Below are positions 1 to 8,333 of a stretch of DNA of 64,000 nucleotides, in pieces. Source of the DNA: Rhodothermus sp. (lineage in GTDB: Bacteria; Bacteroidota; Rhodothermia; Rhodothermales; Rhodothermaceae); assembly GCA_030950375.1 (NCBI GenBank), contig JAUZRN010000015.1, forward strand, positions 41,183 to 105,182, in the 5' to 3' direction. The notes under the pieces are model-generated. The model did no database searches. It was not told the DNA's origin and saw nothing but the letters and a program-made list of their open reading frames with translations. Positions within the stretch are counted from its first letter, which is position 1. Every line of letters starts with the position of its first letter. A program made the translations under genes and the position numbers.

Positions 1-1353
1 AACTTTGACCAGAACCAGTTGCTCTTTGTGGCTGACGGCCTTGTGCCCGGTCAGCAGAACCTGGACCAGGCATCGACGATCTCTCAGGAACAAACGCGTC
101 AGTTTCAGCGAGACCGCAGCTTCTTCTTCCAGGAAGAAGCCAACTGGGCCGATCGCCTGATTGTAACGGTGGGCCTTCGAGGAGATAAAAGCTCAATCAA
201 CGGTAACGTCAACCGATTCTTCCTGTACCCTAAAGCCTCCGTGGCCATCAATTTGCATCAATTCCCGTTCTGGCGCTGGCCGGCCATTGACCAGTTGAAA
301 CTACGGTTGGCCTGGGGCCAGACCGGCAATATTGCTGGTTTTGGTATCAAGTATACTTCTTTTGATCCCACCGTCATTGGCGGTCAGGCTGGATCCATCA
401 TCAGTCCGCGACGCGGATTTGAAAATGTAAAACCGGAACGGCAAACGGAGCTTGAAGGTGGGATCGACGTAGCCCTTTTCAACGGGCGGGCCGCCCTGGA
501 ATTTACGCTTTATCGTAAGGTCATCACTGATCTGCTGCTCCAACGTGAAGTAGAGCCGTCTACCGGTTTCGGGCTGGAAACCTTCAATGGCGGTGAGCTG
601 GAAAACGTGGGGCTGGAAATAGGCCTTTCGCTGATTCCGGTCGATCGCCCTGACCTGCGCTGGATCAGCCAGCTCCGATTCTGGACCAACCGTGCAACGG
701 TTACCCGACTGCCTGTTCCTCCGTTTCGTGCTCTGGGCGGCGGCTTTGGAGCCACACTGGGCGAAATTCGCATTGAAGAGGGGCAGAGTCCCACCCAGAT
801 TGTGGGGATTGACGACATCGATGGAGATGGCCGTCCTGACGGCGTATTTAAGCTGGGGGATGTCGCCCCCAAGTTTCAGCTATCCCTCTCGAATGAATGG
901 TACATTGCACGCCGTTTGACCCTTTCCGTGCTGGCCCACTGGAAATACGGGGGGGATAACCTGAACCTGACCATGCTGTTATATGATCTGTTTGGCACCA
1001 GCCCGGACTTCGACAAAGATGACGACGGGGATGGCATTCCGAACGGCGTCGAACGGGTCAGTCTACTGGGGGTCTCGGCACGTCCCTTTGTACAGAATGC
1101 TTCCTATTTCCGCATTCGGGAAATAGGACTGTACTACGATGTGCCCCTGAAGCGTCTCTGGCCCACCCTGGGTCAGACGGTGCGCCGGCTTCGCATCGGT
1201 ATCTCAGCCCGCAATCCCATAACCATCACGCCTTACGCCAGCTATGATCCGGAAGTGAATAACTTTGGCACGCAACCAGTCGCTGATGGTGTGGAGGTGA
1301 CCCCCTACCCTGCTTACCGGACTTTCCTGTTTTACCTGGGTTTTGAACTCTAA
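1..1353 (+). CDS. SusC/RagA-type TonB-dependent receptor, C-terminal part
   Basis: The reading frame is open from the first base of the window, so the signal peptide, carboxypeptidase-like domain and plug lie upstream; about 450 residues of outer-membrane barrel remain. Barrel-like alternating strands run to a terminal FYLGFEL-type strand. The segment at 805-850 (DDIDGDGRPDG) is the DxDxDG loop usual near the end of SusC barrels. A second acidic loop at 1012-1060 (DKDDDGDGIPNG) resembles a thrombospondin type 3 calcium loop. SusC proteins import glycans or peptides across the outer membrane with a SusD lipoprotein lid, and susD follows after 11 bases. The substrate cannot be told from this part. 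Confidence 0.9.
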   Translation, partial: NFDQNQLLFVADGLVPGQQNLDQASTISQEQTRQFQRDRSFFFQEEANWADRLIVTVGLRGDKSSINGNVNRFFLYPKASVAINLHQFPFWRWPAIDQLKLRLAWGQTGNIAGFGIKYTSFDPTVIGGQAGSIISPRRGFENVKPERQTELEGGIDVALFNGRAALEFTLYRKVITDLLLQREVEPSTGFGLETFNGGELENVGLEIGLSLIPVDRPDLRWISQLRFWTNRATVTRLPVPPFRALGGGFGATLGEIRIEEGQSPTQIVGIDDIDGDGRPDGVFKLGDVAPKFQLSLSNEWYIARRLTLSVLAHWKYGGDNLNLTMLLYDLFGTSPDFDKDDDGDGIPNGVERVSLLGVSARPFVQNASYFRIREIGLYYDVPLKRLWPTLGQTVRRLRIGISARNPITITPYASYDPEVNNFGTQPVADGVEVTPYPAYRTFLFYLGFEL

Positions 1354-1364
1354 CACATTCAGCC

Positions 1365-2690
1365 ATGCTTATGAAACGTCTGACCTGCTATATCGCGCTA
1401 TTGACGCTGCTCCTCTGGACGAGCGGCTGCGATTTGTTGACGATTGAGGATCGCCCGGATCCCAATGGGCCCAGTTTAGAGGATCTGCTGCAGAATCCGA
1501 CACGCGCCAAACTTGCCAACCTGGCCACGGGGATCGAATCGGCCAGCCGTTTTGAATTAAACATTTACCTGATCGATGTCGGCATGATCGGCCGAGAATA
1601 CTGGCGCTTTTCGTCCGCAGATCCTCGCTTTACCGGTGATCTGCTGGGCAAAGGAACGGCCGTGCTGGACAACAACACGTTCTATATCACACGTCCCTGG
1701 GGCGCACGTTACCGTGTCGTGCGGAACGCGCACATATTACTGGAGGCGCTTTCCAACGCAGCCGACCTGAGCGACGCCGAAAAACGTGCCCTGGCCGGCT
1801 TTGCTAAAACCTTTATCGCGTATCAGTTACTTTTGAATCTGAATCTGACCTACGACAACGGCATTCGGGTCGATGTCTCCGGTCCTGAACCAGGACCCAT
1901 TGTTTCGCGCACCGAAGCGCTGGCCTCTATCGCCAGCCTGCTGGATGAGGCTGCTCAGGACCTGTCGGCCGGAGGCGATGCGTTTCCTTTTCCGCTGTCG
2001 TCGGGCTTCGCGGGTTTTAACACCCCGGCCACATTCCGTCAATTCAACCGCGCCCTGGCCGCACGTGTCGCTGCTTACCGTGAGCAATTTGAGCAGGTGT
2101 TGACGTTGCTGGCCGATTCCTTCTACGATCCGGAGGGAGATCTGAAAACGGGCGTCTACCATAGTTTTTCTACAGCAGCAGGCGACATGGTCAATCCGCT
2201 CTTTTTTGACCCCAATGCACCGGCTGGAGATGCACTGGTCGCCCATCCTTCTTTCGCTGCGGAAATTGAACCCGGCGATCAACGCCTGAGCAAAGTGGTG
2301 CTTCGGGAAGAACCGGCCTCGCTGGATGGACTTACTTCTAACTATGGTTTTTATGTCTATCCTGCGGCTGACGCGCCAATCCCAATCATCCGCAATGCCG
2401 AATTGATCTTACTGGCCGCCGAAGCCCATATTCAGCTGGGGAATCTGACCACGGCCGTGTCGTTACTCAACCGTATCCGTAACGCCGCAGGCCTTCCGGA
2501 CTATGCCGGCCCGCTGACGCAGGACGCTCTGATTGACGAAATGCTTCGCCAGCGTCGTTATGAGCTCTACGGCGAAGGGCATCGCTGGATTGATCTGCGG
2601 CGCTATAACCGGCTGGAAGAGCTACCCATCGATCGGCCTGGGGACGACGTCTGGCGTCAGTTTCCCATTCCGGCCACCGAAAATCTATAA
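1365..2690 (+). CDS. SusD/RagB-family nutrient-binding outer-membrane lipoprotein
   Basis: This is the partner of the SusC receptor just upstream; together they form the outer-membrane bucket-and-lid importer. The N-terminus is a lipoprotein signal with lipobox TSGC, Cys at about residue 22. The C-terminal third carries the family's conserved features: an AEA helix with a following LNRIRNAAGLP segment, then RRYELYGEGHRWIDLRR near the end. At 441 residues it is slightly short for the family. A strong terminator follows 30 bases later, so the pair ends a transcription unit. Which ligand it binds is not visible. Confidence 0.93.
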   Translation: MLMKRLTCYIALLTLLLWTSGCDLLTIEDRPDPNGPSLEDLLQNPTRAKLANLATGIESASRFELNIYLIDVGMIGREYWRFSSADPRFTGDLLGKGTAVLDNNTFYITRPWGARYRVVRNAHILLEALSNAADLSDAEKRALAGFAKTFIAYQLLLNLNLTYDNGIRVDVSGPEPGPIVSRTEALASIASLLDEAAQDLSAGGDAFPFPLSSGFAGFNTPATFRQFNRALAARVAAYREQFEQVLTLLADSFYDPEGDLKTGVYHSFSTAAGDMVNPLFFDPNAPAGDALVAHPSFAAEIEPGDQRLSKVVLREEPASLDGLTSNYGFYVYPAADAPIPIIRNAELILLAAEAHIQLGNLTTAVSLLNRIRNAAGLPDYAGPLTQDALIDEMLRQRRYELYGEGHRWIDLRRYNRLEELPIDRPGDDVWRQFPIPATENL

Positions 2691-2720
2691 CCGAAGATTG
2701 TAGGTAGGCTTTCAGCAGAG

Positions 2721-2752
2721 GCCGGGACCTCATTCAGGTCCCGGCTTTTTTT
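2721..2752 (+). terminator. Rho-independent terminator of the susCD unit
   Basis: A perfect 10-bp stem (GCCGGGACCT, 2721-2730, with AGGTCCCGGC, 2736-2745) encloses a 5-base loop and is followed by seven T residues (2746-2752). It sits 31 bases after the susD stop. Confidence 0.95.
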
Positions 2753-2897
2753 AGTGAGGCCCTCCCATAGCTGCCGGCTACGACATCACACTCCAGAGAA
2801 GCTGTAGCTTTCAGCGGGTCTGAGGCTGTCCGCCTGCAACGGTAACCGTTGGCGACCTGTCCGTAGTAGATTGTGCTGTCTCCTCCCGGGTATAAAC
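2753..2897. other. Convergent intergenic gap with no recognised gene
   Basis: This stretch lies between the susD terminator and the acyl-CoA dehydrogenase terminator. Short open frames exist on the minus strand but none has a good start, family resemblance or coding feel. The only structure I see is a 15-base dyad, CAACGGT-A-ACCGTTG, at 2837-2851. I recognise no tRNA or riboswitch. Confidence 0.4.
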
Positions 2898-2933
2898 ATG
2901 CAGGGCTGCCGGCGGTAGCTGGCAGCCCTGCAT
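2898..2933 (-). terminator. Inverted repeat, probable terminator of the acyl-CoA dehydrogenase gene
   Basis: A perfect 13-bp inverted repeat (ATGCAGGGCTGCC, 2898-2910, with its complement at 2921-2933) surrounds a 10-base loop. It starts 23 bases beyond the dehydrogenase stop codon on the minus strand. The T-tract after it is weak (GTTTATA), so factor-independent termination is likely but not certain. Confidence 0.6.
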
Positions 2934-2955
2934 GGAGGCATCCCCGAAACAACCG

Positions 2956-4977
2956 CTACGCTTTCGACCGAGCAGGCGACGATTCTGCAGGAGCTCCATC
3001 CCCGCCTGTTGTCACGTAGCGGTCACCAGGGAACTGCTTGATATATTCCTTCTGCACCGGCTTACCGGTCCCTTTAGCCACTGGCGAAGCCTCGTGGATA
3101 TAGTAGTCCTGGTTGGGCAGCGTATCGACATAACGCAGCGTAGCCTGCGCAGCCCGGCGCATGCTGGCATCTCCGTTACGACGCAGCAGCCCCAGATTCT
3201 GCTGAATCCGAATCTCCAACAGATCAAACAGGTGTTCAAAAGCGGCCCGGTCTTTCTCAAAGGCGACCCCTGAAGCGCCCTGGCGCAGCTGCCTATCCAT
3301 GTCTGAAAGTGCAGCACTCAGCGCAAACAGATACATGGCATTATCGGCCAATCGTGCCTGCTGCGCCTGTCGGGCCACGATGGCATCTCCCTCCCACTTA
3401 CTCAGCAGCTTGAAATAGTGCGTATGCTGTTGCACCAGGCGGGCCAGCCGGTCAGCCCAGGGACGCAGACTCGGATGCACGCGGCGAATGCGAGGGGCTT
3501 CGGGACGAATCCCCAGAAAGAGTTCCGCTGCCAGCGGAACAGCCCGCCGCAAAAGCGCTGGGTTAAATGCATTGCGCACAATACGCTGCAGGTTTTCTAC
3601 CGGCGACTGATCGCGATCCCATCCCAGCGCCTGCTTGATGGCCAGCATCTGTTCGGCCAGCTGCTTGCCCCCATAGCCAAAGATATATGACTGCATGACT
3701 TCATTAGCCCCCTCCACAATGCGATGGATGCGATGATCACGCCAGACCCGCTCCATTTCATTTTCGGTCATATAGCCTTCGCCGCCCATGATCTGCAGGG
3801 CTTCGTCGATCACCTCCCACCCCATCTGCGAGCAGAAGACCTTTGTGGCGGCCGTCTCCAGCATAATATCTGGATCATGCCGGTCAAGCATCCCGGTGGT
3901 CATGTACAACAGGGCCCGCATGCCATAGGTCAGGGCCGCCATTTTGGCAATTTTCTGCTGAATAGCCTCAAAGTCAGCAATCGGACGCCCAAACTGATAG
4001 CGCGTCTGGGCCCACTTTGTGCTCTGCTCCATCGCCCAGGTCGCACCTCCCAGAACACCGGCCGAAAGCGTGCAACGCCCGTAGTTCAGGCAGCTCAGGG
4101 CTACATTCAACCCCTTGCCCTCTTTGTGAAGCAAGTTTTCACGCGGCACCTTCACATTGGTAAAGCGAATGCGCGCCTGCCAGGTCCCCCGAATGCCGGC
4201 CTTGCTACGATTCTTTTCGAACACGTCCACACCTTCCATGTCGGGTGTGACGATCAGGGCCGTCACCCGGTCTTCCTCTTTACCCGTTTTCGGGTTCTTC
4301 AGGCGTTGCTTGGCCATCACCGTCAACACGCCGGCCAGCGCCCCTGAGGTGGACCACTTCTTCTCACCATTCAGAATGTAATACTTCCCGTCTTCACTCA
4401 GCTCACAGCGCGTCTGCTGTCCCGCTGCATCTGAGCCCACATTGGGCTCCGACAGACAGAAAGCGGCCAGCTTTTCCCGCGCGACAATCGGAAGATATTT
4501 CCGCTTCTGCTCCTCCGTCCCGAATAGCATGATGGCCTTGCAGCCAATCGACTGATGCGCTGAGACGACCACTGCCGTCGAGGCACAATAACGGCCGATC
4601 AGCTCCAACACCCGGTTGTAGCTGGTTACCCCCAGTCCCAGCCCACCGTACTCTTCGGGGATGGTCAAGCCCATTACGCCCAGTTCAAAAAGCCGCTCAA
4701 AAACCCAGTCAGGGATATACTGCTCCTGATCGATCAGAATGGACGGATGCTCGTTCTTGAGATAGTCTTCCAGCCGGGCCAGCAACGCATCACACTTTTC
4801 TCGCTCTTCTCGGGACGCTTCCGGATACGGAAAGACCAGGTCTTCGCGAAAACGTCCCCAGAAAAGGTTTTTCATGAATCCCATCTCTTCGGGCTCAGGG
4901 CCCAGCATAGCCTCAATCTCTTCGATCATCCGGCGATCTTCCGCCGAAATGCCTTTTAGACGGCTCAGTAACGACAT
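2956..4977 (-). CDS. Acyl-CoA dehydrogenase, long form with C-terminal extension
   Basis: A FAD-dependent flavoenzyme that introduces the trans-2 double bond in acyl-CoA during beta-oxidation and passes electrons to ETF. Residues about 75-450 hold the three standard ACAD domains: GLTIPEEYGGLGLG near the N-domain end, AFCLSEPNVGSDAAG in the FAD/substrate region, and IMGGEGYMTENEMERVWRD then RIVEGANEV, whose Glu is at the position of the VLCAD-type catalytic base. A helical extension of some 200 residues follows, giving 673 in all against about 380 for short ACADs. The overall plan is like VLCAD/ACAD9 or other extended bacterial ACADs. It is transcribed alone, with its own hairpin downstream. 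The chain length used cannot be read from the sequence. Confidence 0.93.
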   Translation of the reverse strand: MSLLSRLKGISAEDRRMIEEIEAMLGPEPEEMGFMKNLFWGRFREDLVFPYPEASREEREKCDALLARLEDYLKNEHPSILIDQEQYIPDWVFERLFELGVMGLTIPEEYGGLGLGVTSYNRVLELIGRYCASTAVVVSAHQSIGCKAIMLFGTEEQKRKYLPIVAREKLAAFCLSEPNVGSDAAGQQTRCELSEDGKYYILNGEKKWSTSGALAGVLTVMAKQRLKNPKTGKEEDRVTALIVTPDMEGVDVFEKNRSKAGIRGTWQARIRFTNVKVPRENLLHKEGKGLNVALSCLNYGRCTLSAGVLGGATWAMEQSTKWAQTRYQFGRPIADFEAIQQKIAKMAALTYGMRALLYMTTGMLDRHDPDIMLETAATKVFCSQMGWEVIDEALQIMGGEGYMTENEMERVWRDHRIHRIVEGANEVMQSYIFGYGGKQLAEQMLAIKQALGWDRDQSPVENLQRIVRNAFNPALLRRAVPLAAELFLGIRPEAPRIRRVHPSLRPWADRLARLVQQHTHYFKLLSKWEGDAIVARQAQQARLADNAMYLFALSAALSDMDRQLRQGASGVAFEKDRAAFEHLFDLLEIRIQQNLGLLRRNGDASMRRAAQATLRYVDTLPNQDYYIHEASPVAKGTGKPVQKEYIKQFPGDRYVTTGGDGAPAESSPARSKA

Positions 4978-5156
4978 GGCTACTCACGGTTTGATTGCAA
5001 CGGTCAGGAAAGCGCTTCCGGTTCAGGTCAGGCAAAAAAAGCGCCTGATACCGACGCATCGGAGCCAACCGGCTTAGAAAAACGAGGGTTCCGTTCCCTG
5101 GTACTGAACTTCTGAATTTTCCAGGCAATTCGCACAGGCTTACAGGATGTCCACCG

Positions 5157-5164
5157 TATTTTTG
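5157..5164 (+). promoter_or_regulatory. Possible Bacteroidota-type -7 box upstream of pyrF
   Basis: TATTTTTG matches the TAnnTTTG -7 consensus described for Bacteroidota and lies 23 bases before the pyrF start. I do not see the matching TTTG element at about -33, so this is tentative. The rest of 4978-5187 holds no gene I can recognise. Confidence 0.3.
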
Positions 5165-5187
5165 GATAGACCAAGGCCGTTGTACGT

Positions 5188-6003
5188 ATGTTTACCGACC
5201 GACTGCGCGCACTGCAGCGCCTGAAACAGACCGTACTCTGTGTAGGACTGGATCCCGACCCGGCCCGACTCCCTCGTCCCCTTCGGCGGGAATCCGATAG
5301 GGCCACAGCCATACGCACTTTTCTAAAGCAGATCATCGACGCGACGCGGCATGTGGCCTGTGCATACAAGCTTAACCTGGCCTTTTTTGAGGCACTCGGC
5401 CGGGATGGCTGGTCGGTGCTGGAAGCCACGTTGCAGCACATATCTGATGATGCGCTCACGATAGCCGACGGCAAACGCGGCGATATCGGCTCATCGGCTC
5501 GGTTTTATGCCCGTGCCGTTTTTGAACTGCTGTCGTTCGATGCCTGCACAGTTTCCCCTTATATGGGACGTGATGCGGTTGCCCCCTTTCTGGCATACAA
5601 AGAGCGCGCGACCTTCGTGCTTACTCGTACGTCCAACCCGAGTGCCCAGGACTTCCAGGATCGTCGCTGTGGCAATGAACCGCTGTATCTGGCCGTTGCT
5701 CGAACTGCTGTGCGCTGGCATCAGGAGTTGCCCGGTACCGTCGGTCTGGTGGTAGGTGCCACCGATCCCTATGCCCTGGCTGCTGTGCACCTGGCCTGCC
5801 CGGGCCTGCCCCTCCTGATTCCCGGCATCGGCGCGCAGGGTGGCGCGATTGAACCCATTCTGCAGGTCGCTCGACGCAGCCCGGTTCTGGTCAACAGTAG
5901 TCGCCAGATCCTCTATGCCTCGGATCGTGACGACTTTGCCGAGGCAGCCGCTCGTGCTGCTGAAACGCTACGCGATCAGTTAAAGGAGGCATGTCCCTCC
6001 TGA
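5188..6003 (+). CDS. pyrF: Orotidine 5'-phosphate decarboxylase, group 2
   Basis: Catalyses the last step of UMP synthesis, OMP to UMP plus CO2. The Lys-Asp catalytic signature DGKRGDIG lies near residues 94-101, preceded by the substrate-barrel strand YKLNLAFFEA. SPYMGRDAV and LLIPGIGAQGG are later phosphate-binding strands of the TIM barrel. At 271 residues it belongs to the longer group 2 (mycobacterial-like) family rather than the roughly 230-residue E. coli type. The start at 5188 fits the family N-terminus MFTDRLRAL. It stands on the opposite strand to, and far from, the other pyrimidine genes here (carAB at 30-34 kb). Confidence 0.96.
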   Translation: MFTDRLRALQRLKQTVLCVGLDPDPARLPRPLRRESDRATAIRTFLKQIIDATRHVACAYKLNLAFFEALGRDGWSVLEATLQHISDDALTIADGKRGDIGSSARFYARAVFELLSFDACTVSPYMGRDAVAPFLAYKERATFVLTRTSNPSAQDFQDRRCGNEPLYLAVARTAVRWHQELPGTVGLVVGATDPYALAAVHLACPGLPLLIPGIGAQGGAIEPILQVARRSPVLVNSSRQILYASDRDDFAEAAARAAETLRDQLKEACPS

Positions 6004-6046
6004 AGTTGCAGTCGGGTGGGGACGGTGTCTTTATCTCAAAAAAATC

Positions 6047-7315
6047 ATGTCTACCCGTCCTCCCGAAGCGCTTCTGCACGACCTCTGGGCACATGGGCTT
6101 TTTTCTGAGAAACCACTGCAGACCACGACCGGTGAACCGATCCGTATTGTGCATCCGGGAGAAGCCAACCCTGACGCGGGCCCTGACTTTTTAAATGCCT
6201 GCCTGCTGATTGATGGCACGCGCTGGTATGGAAGTATTGAGCTGCACATTCGTTCATCGGCATGGAAGGCGCACGGCCATCATCGGGATCCACGCTACAA
6301 CAGTGTCATCCTGCACGTCGTGCTCGAAGCCGATGCAACTACCGGTTCTCTGCAACGTGCAGATGGTACCCGACTCCCCGAACTGGTGTTGGCCCCTTAC
6401 CTCCCTCATTCCCTTCGCTCATTGCTCTACACCTTCTACCGTCGTGCTCATAAGCCCCTCCCCTGTGCAGCCCAATGGCACCTGGTACCCGAGCCGGTAC
6501 GCATGCGCTGGCTGGATACGCTGGGACGTACCCGCCTCCAGCAACGAGCCCAACACGTTCAGGCGCTTCTGAGCCAAACTCCATCAGACCAGGTACTCTA
6601 TGAGCTGCTCATGATGGCGCTGGGGTATGCAGCCAACGCAGAACCGATGCGGTTGCTAACCCGGCGACTACCTCTCGCGATGCTACGGGCCTTGCCTACC
6701 CTTCCAGACGTCGAGGCGGTTCTACTGGGCACAGCCGGCCTGCTCGAAACCCTGCGTCCGGACCGTCTGCTCACCGCCGAACACTGGAAGGTGTTACGCC
6801 TCCGTTTTGGCCAGTGGCAGCAACAATGGGGGCTTGTTCCCCTGCCGGCCCTGCTATGGCAGCAGGGCCGGCAGCGTCCGGCCAACCGTCCCGTGCGCCG
6901 TCTGCTACAGGCTGCCGGCTGGCTGGCTCCCGGCGGCTGGCTCCGCCAGCATCCCATAGCGCAACTCGAAGCGGCACTCCACCATCCCCATCCCCTGCGT
7001 CGCTTACGCCGGCTACTTCGCTCCCCCAGCTCCCACATCCCACTGGGCCGACAACGCACCGACATTCTTCTGATCAATGCCCTTCTCCCATTTCTGCTGG
7101 CCCGCAACCCGGATTATCACGATCAGCTTGTCCGGCTCCTGCAGACAATGCCGGCCGAACGGGACCGGATTACCCAACGCTTTGCCCAACTATCCTGCCA
7201 GGCCGCCACTGCCTTCGACTCGCAGGCGCTCCATCAGCTCTATCGAGCGTACTGTCAGCGCTGGCATTGTCTGCACTGTGAAATTGGTCGATATTTGATG
7301 GATCGTGCTTCGTAA
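6047..7315 (+). CDS. DUF2851 family protein
   Basis: I recognise the DUF2851 family, found mostly in Bacteroidota. Its conserved block is near residues 30-100: HPGEANPDAGPDFLNA, then GSIELHIRSSAWKAHGHH and YNSVILHVV. The function is unknown; the His- and Asp-rich N-terminal block looks nuclease-like, but that is a guess. The 422-residue length is normal for the family. It begins 43 bases after pyrF and could share its transcript. The C-terminal half is rich in Leu, Arg and Gln and is helical. Confidence 0.85.
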   Translation: MSTRPPEALLHDLWAHGLFSEKPLQTTTGEPIRIVHPGEANPDAGPDFLNACLLIDGTRWYGSIELHIRSSAWKAHGHHRDPRYNSVILHVVLEADATTGSLQRADGTRLPELVLAPYLPHSLRSLLYTFYRRAHKPLPCAAQWHLVPEPVRMRWLDTLGRTRLQQRAQHVQALLSQTPSDQVLYELLMMALGYAANAEPMRLLTRRLPLAMLRALPTLPDVEAVLLGTAGLLETLRPDRLLTAEHWKVLRLRFGQWQQQWGLVPLPALLWQQGRQRPANRPVRRLLQAAGWLAPGGWLRQHPIAQLEAALHHPHPLRRLRRLLRSPSSHIPLGRQRTDILLINALLPFLLARNPDYHDQLVRLLQTMPAERDRITQRFAQLSCQAATAFDSQALHQLYRAYCQRWHCLHCEIGRYLMDRAS

Positions 7316-7382
7316 GTCATCCGGGGGATTTTAGAAACTGCATTTTCAGTCGATTACCGAAGGAGCTACCCGAAGTCTCTAC

Positions 7383-8333
7383 ATGTTCGATGCAAAAACG
7401 ATGCGTTCCCCCGGGCCATCGCTCACGATGCCGAAGTCTCTGACACCGTCAGGCCGACCAGTCCCGGCCACGCGTTTTCAAGCGAATCTCAATGTTCGCT
7501 TCCCGCCACTGCCACGCACAGCCAGCGAAGTAGCTCGGCTGCTCAGCGACGACAGTGCCGAACCCAATCTGGAAAAACTCATCGAAATCGTCCATGCTGA
7601 CCCGATCGTTACCCAGCTGGTACTGCGGCGCATCAACTCAGCTTATTATGGACTGAGACGCCGTGTGACCGAAATTCAGAAGGCCATCGCCCTGTTGGGT
7701 TTTCTTGAGGTCAGTAACATCGTACTGACCGCGGCCATGTTGCAGCTACGAGAGGCGGTCTCCAACCCTGAGCAAGCCCACATTTTCGAGGACCTGATGC
7801 GTTTGAGCGTCGGAGGCGCCATCTATGCCCAACGGCTGGCACAATGGCTGCAGTTGTGCTGGTCCCGCCGAGTCTTCACGGCTGGCCTTCTGCATACCAG
7901 TGGTCGTCTGATCCTGCTGTATAACCGGCCCGACGATTACGAAGCACTCTGGTACACAAACGAGAACGGTGCCCTTCCTTCGGCCGAGGCCGAGCGTACG
8001 ATTTTTGGTGTCAGCTATCTGGAGCTGAACGAACAGGCCGCTCAGGAATGGAACCTTCCGGAAATGCTGGGATTGCTTCTGGGCCGGCTAGAAACCCCCA
8101 AAGATCTGTCCGATCCAGACCTGCAATTGCAGGCGGCGCTGGTGGCTACGGGTAGTGCCGTCGCCGAGCAGTTGCATCTGGCCCGTAATGATACCGTTAC
8201 CTTACCTCCTCAGGCCCGTCTTCTGTTAGGGTACACGCTGACCGAGGCCCAGATGTGCAAGCGACTTCTGGAAGTGCGCGACGAAGTGGATCGCTATCTG
8301 CACATGCTTCTGCAGGGCAACGGCAATGCTTAG
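7383..8333 (+). CDS. HDOD-domain signalling protein
   Basis: HDOD domains are HD-domain relatives without full phosphohydrolase residues, used in bacterial signalling and stress regulation. The domain begins near residue 40 with FPPLPRTASEVARLL and continues through DPIVTQLVLRRINSAYYG and IQKAIALLGFLEVSNIV, all typical HDOD segments. No GGDEF, EAL, receiver or CheW domain is fused to it, so it is a stand-alone protein of 316 residues with a proline-rich, probably disordered N-terminal tail. A good ribosome site (AAGGAG) lies upstream. Its stop overlaps by four bases the end of the convergent TonB receptor gene. Confidence 0.88.
   Translation: MFDAKTMRSPGPSLTMPKSLTPSGRPVPATRFQANLNVRFPPLPRTASEVARLLSDDSAEPNLEKLIEIVHADPIVTQLVLRRINSAYYGLRRRVTEIQKAIALLGFLEVSNIVLTAAMLQLREAVSNPEQAHIFEDLMRLSVGGAIYAQRLAQWLQLCWSRRVFTAGLLHTSGRLILLYNRPDDYEALWYTNENGALPSAEAERTIFGVSYLELNEQAAQEWNLPEMLGLLLGRLETPKDLSDPDLQLQAALVATGSAVAEQLHLARNDTVTLPPQARLLLGYTLTEAQMCKRLLEVRDEVDRYLHMLLQGNGNA

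Noticed and set aside
2753..2955. A riboswitch, tRNA or small RNA in the gap before the acyl-CoA dehydrogenase
   Set aside because: I tried to match conserved cores of common riboswitches and tRNA arms and found none; only a terminator and a short dyad remain.
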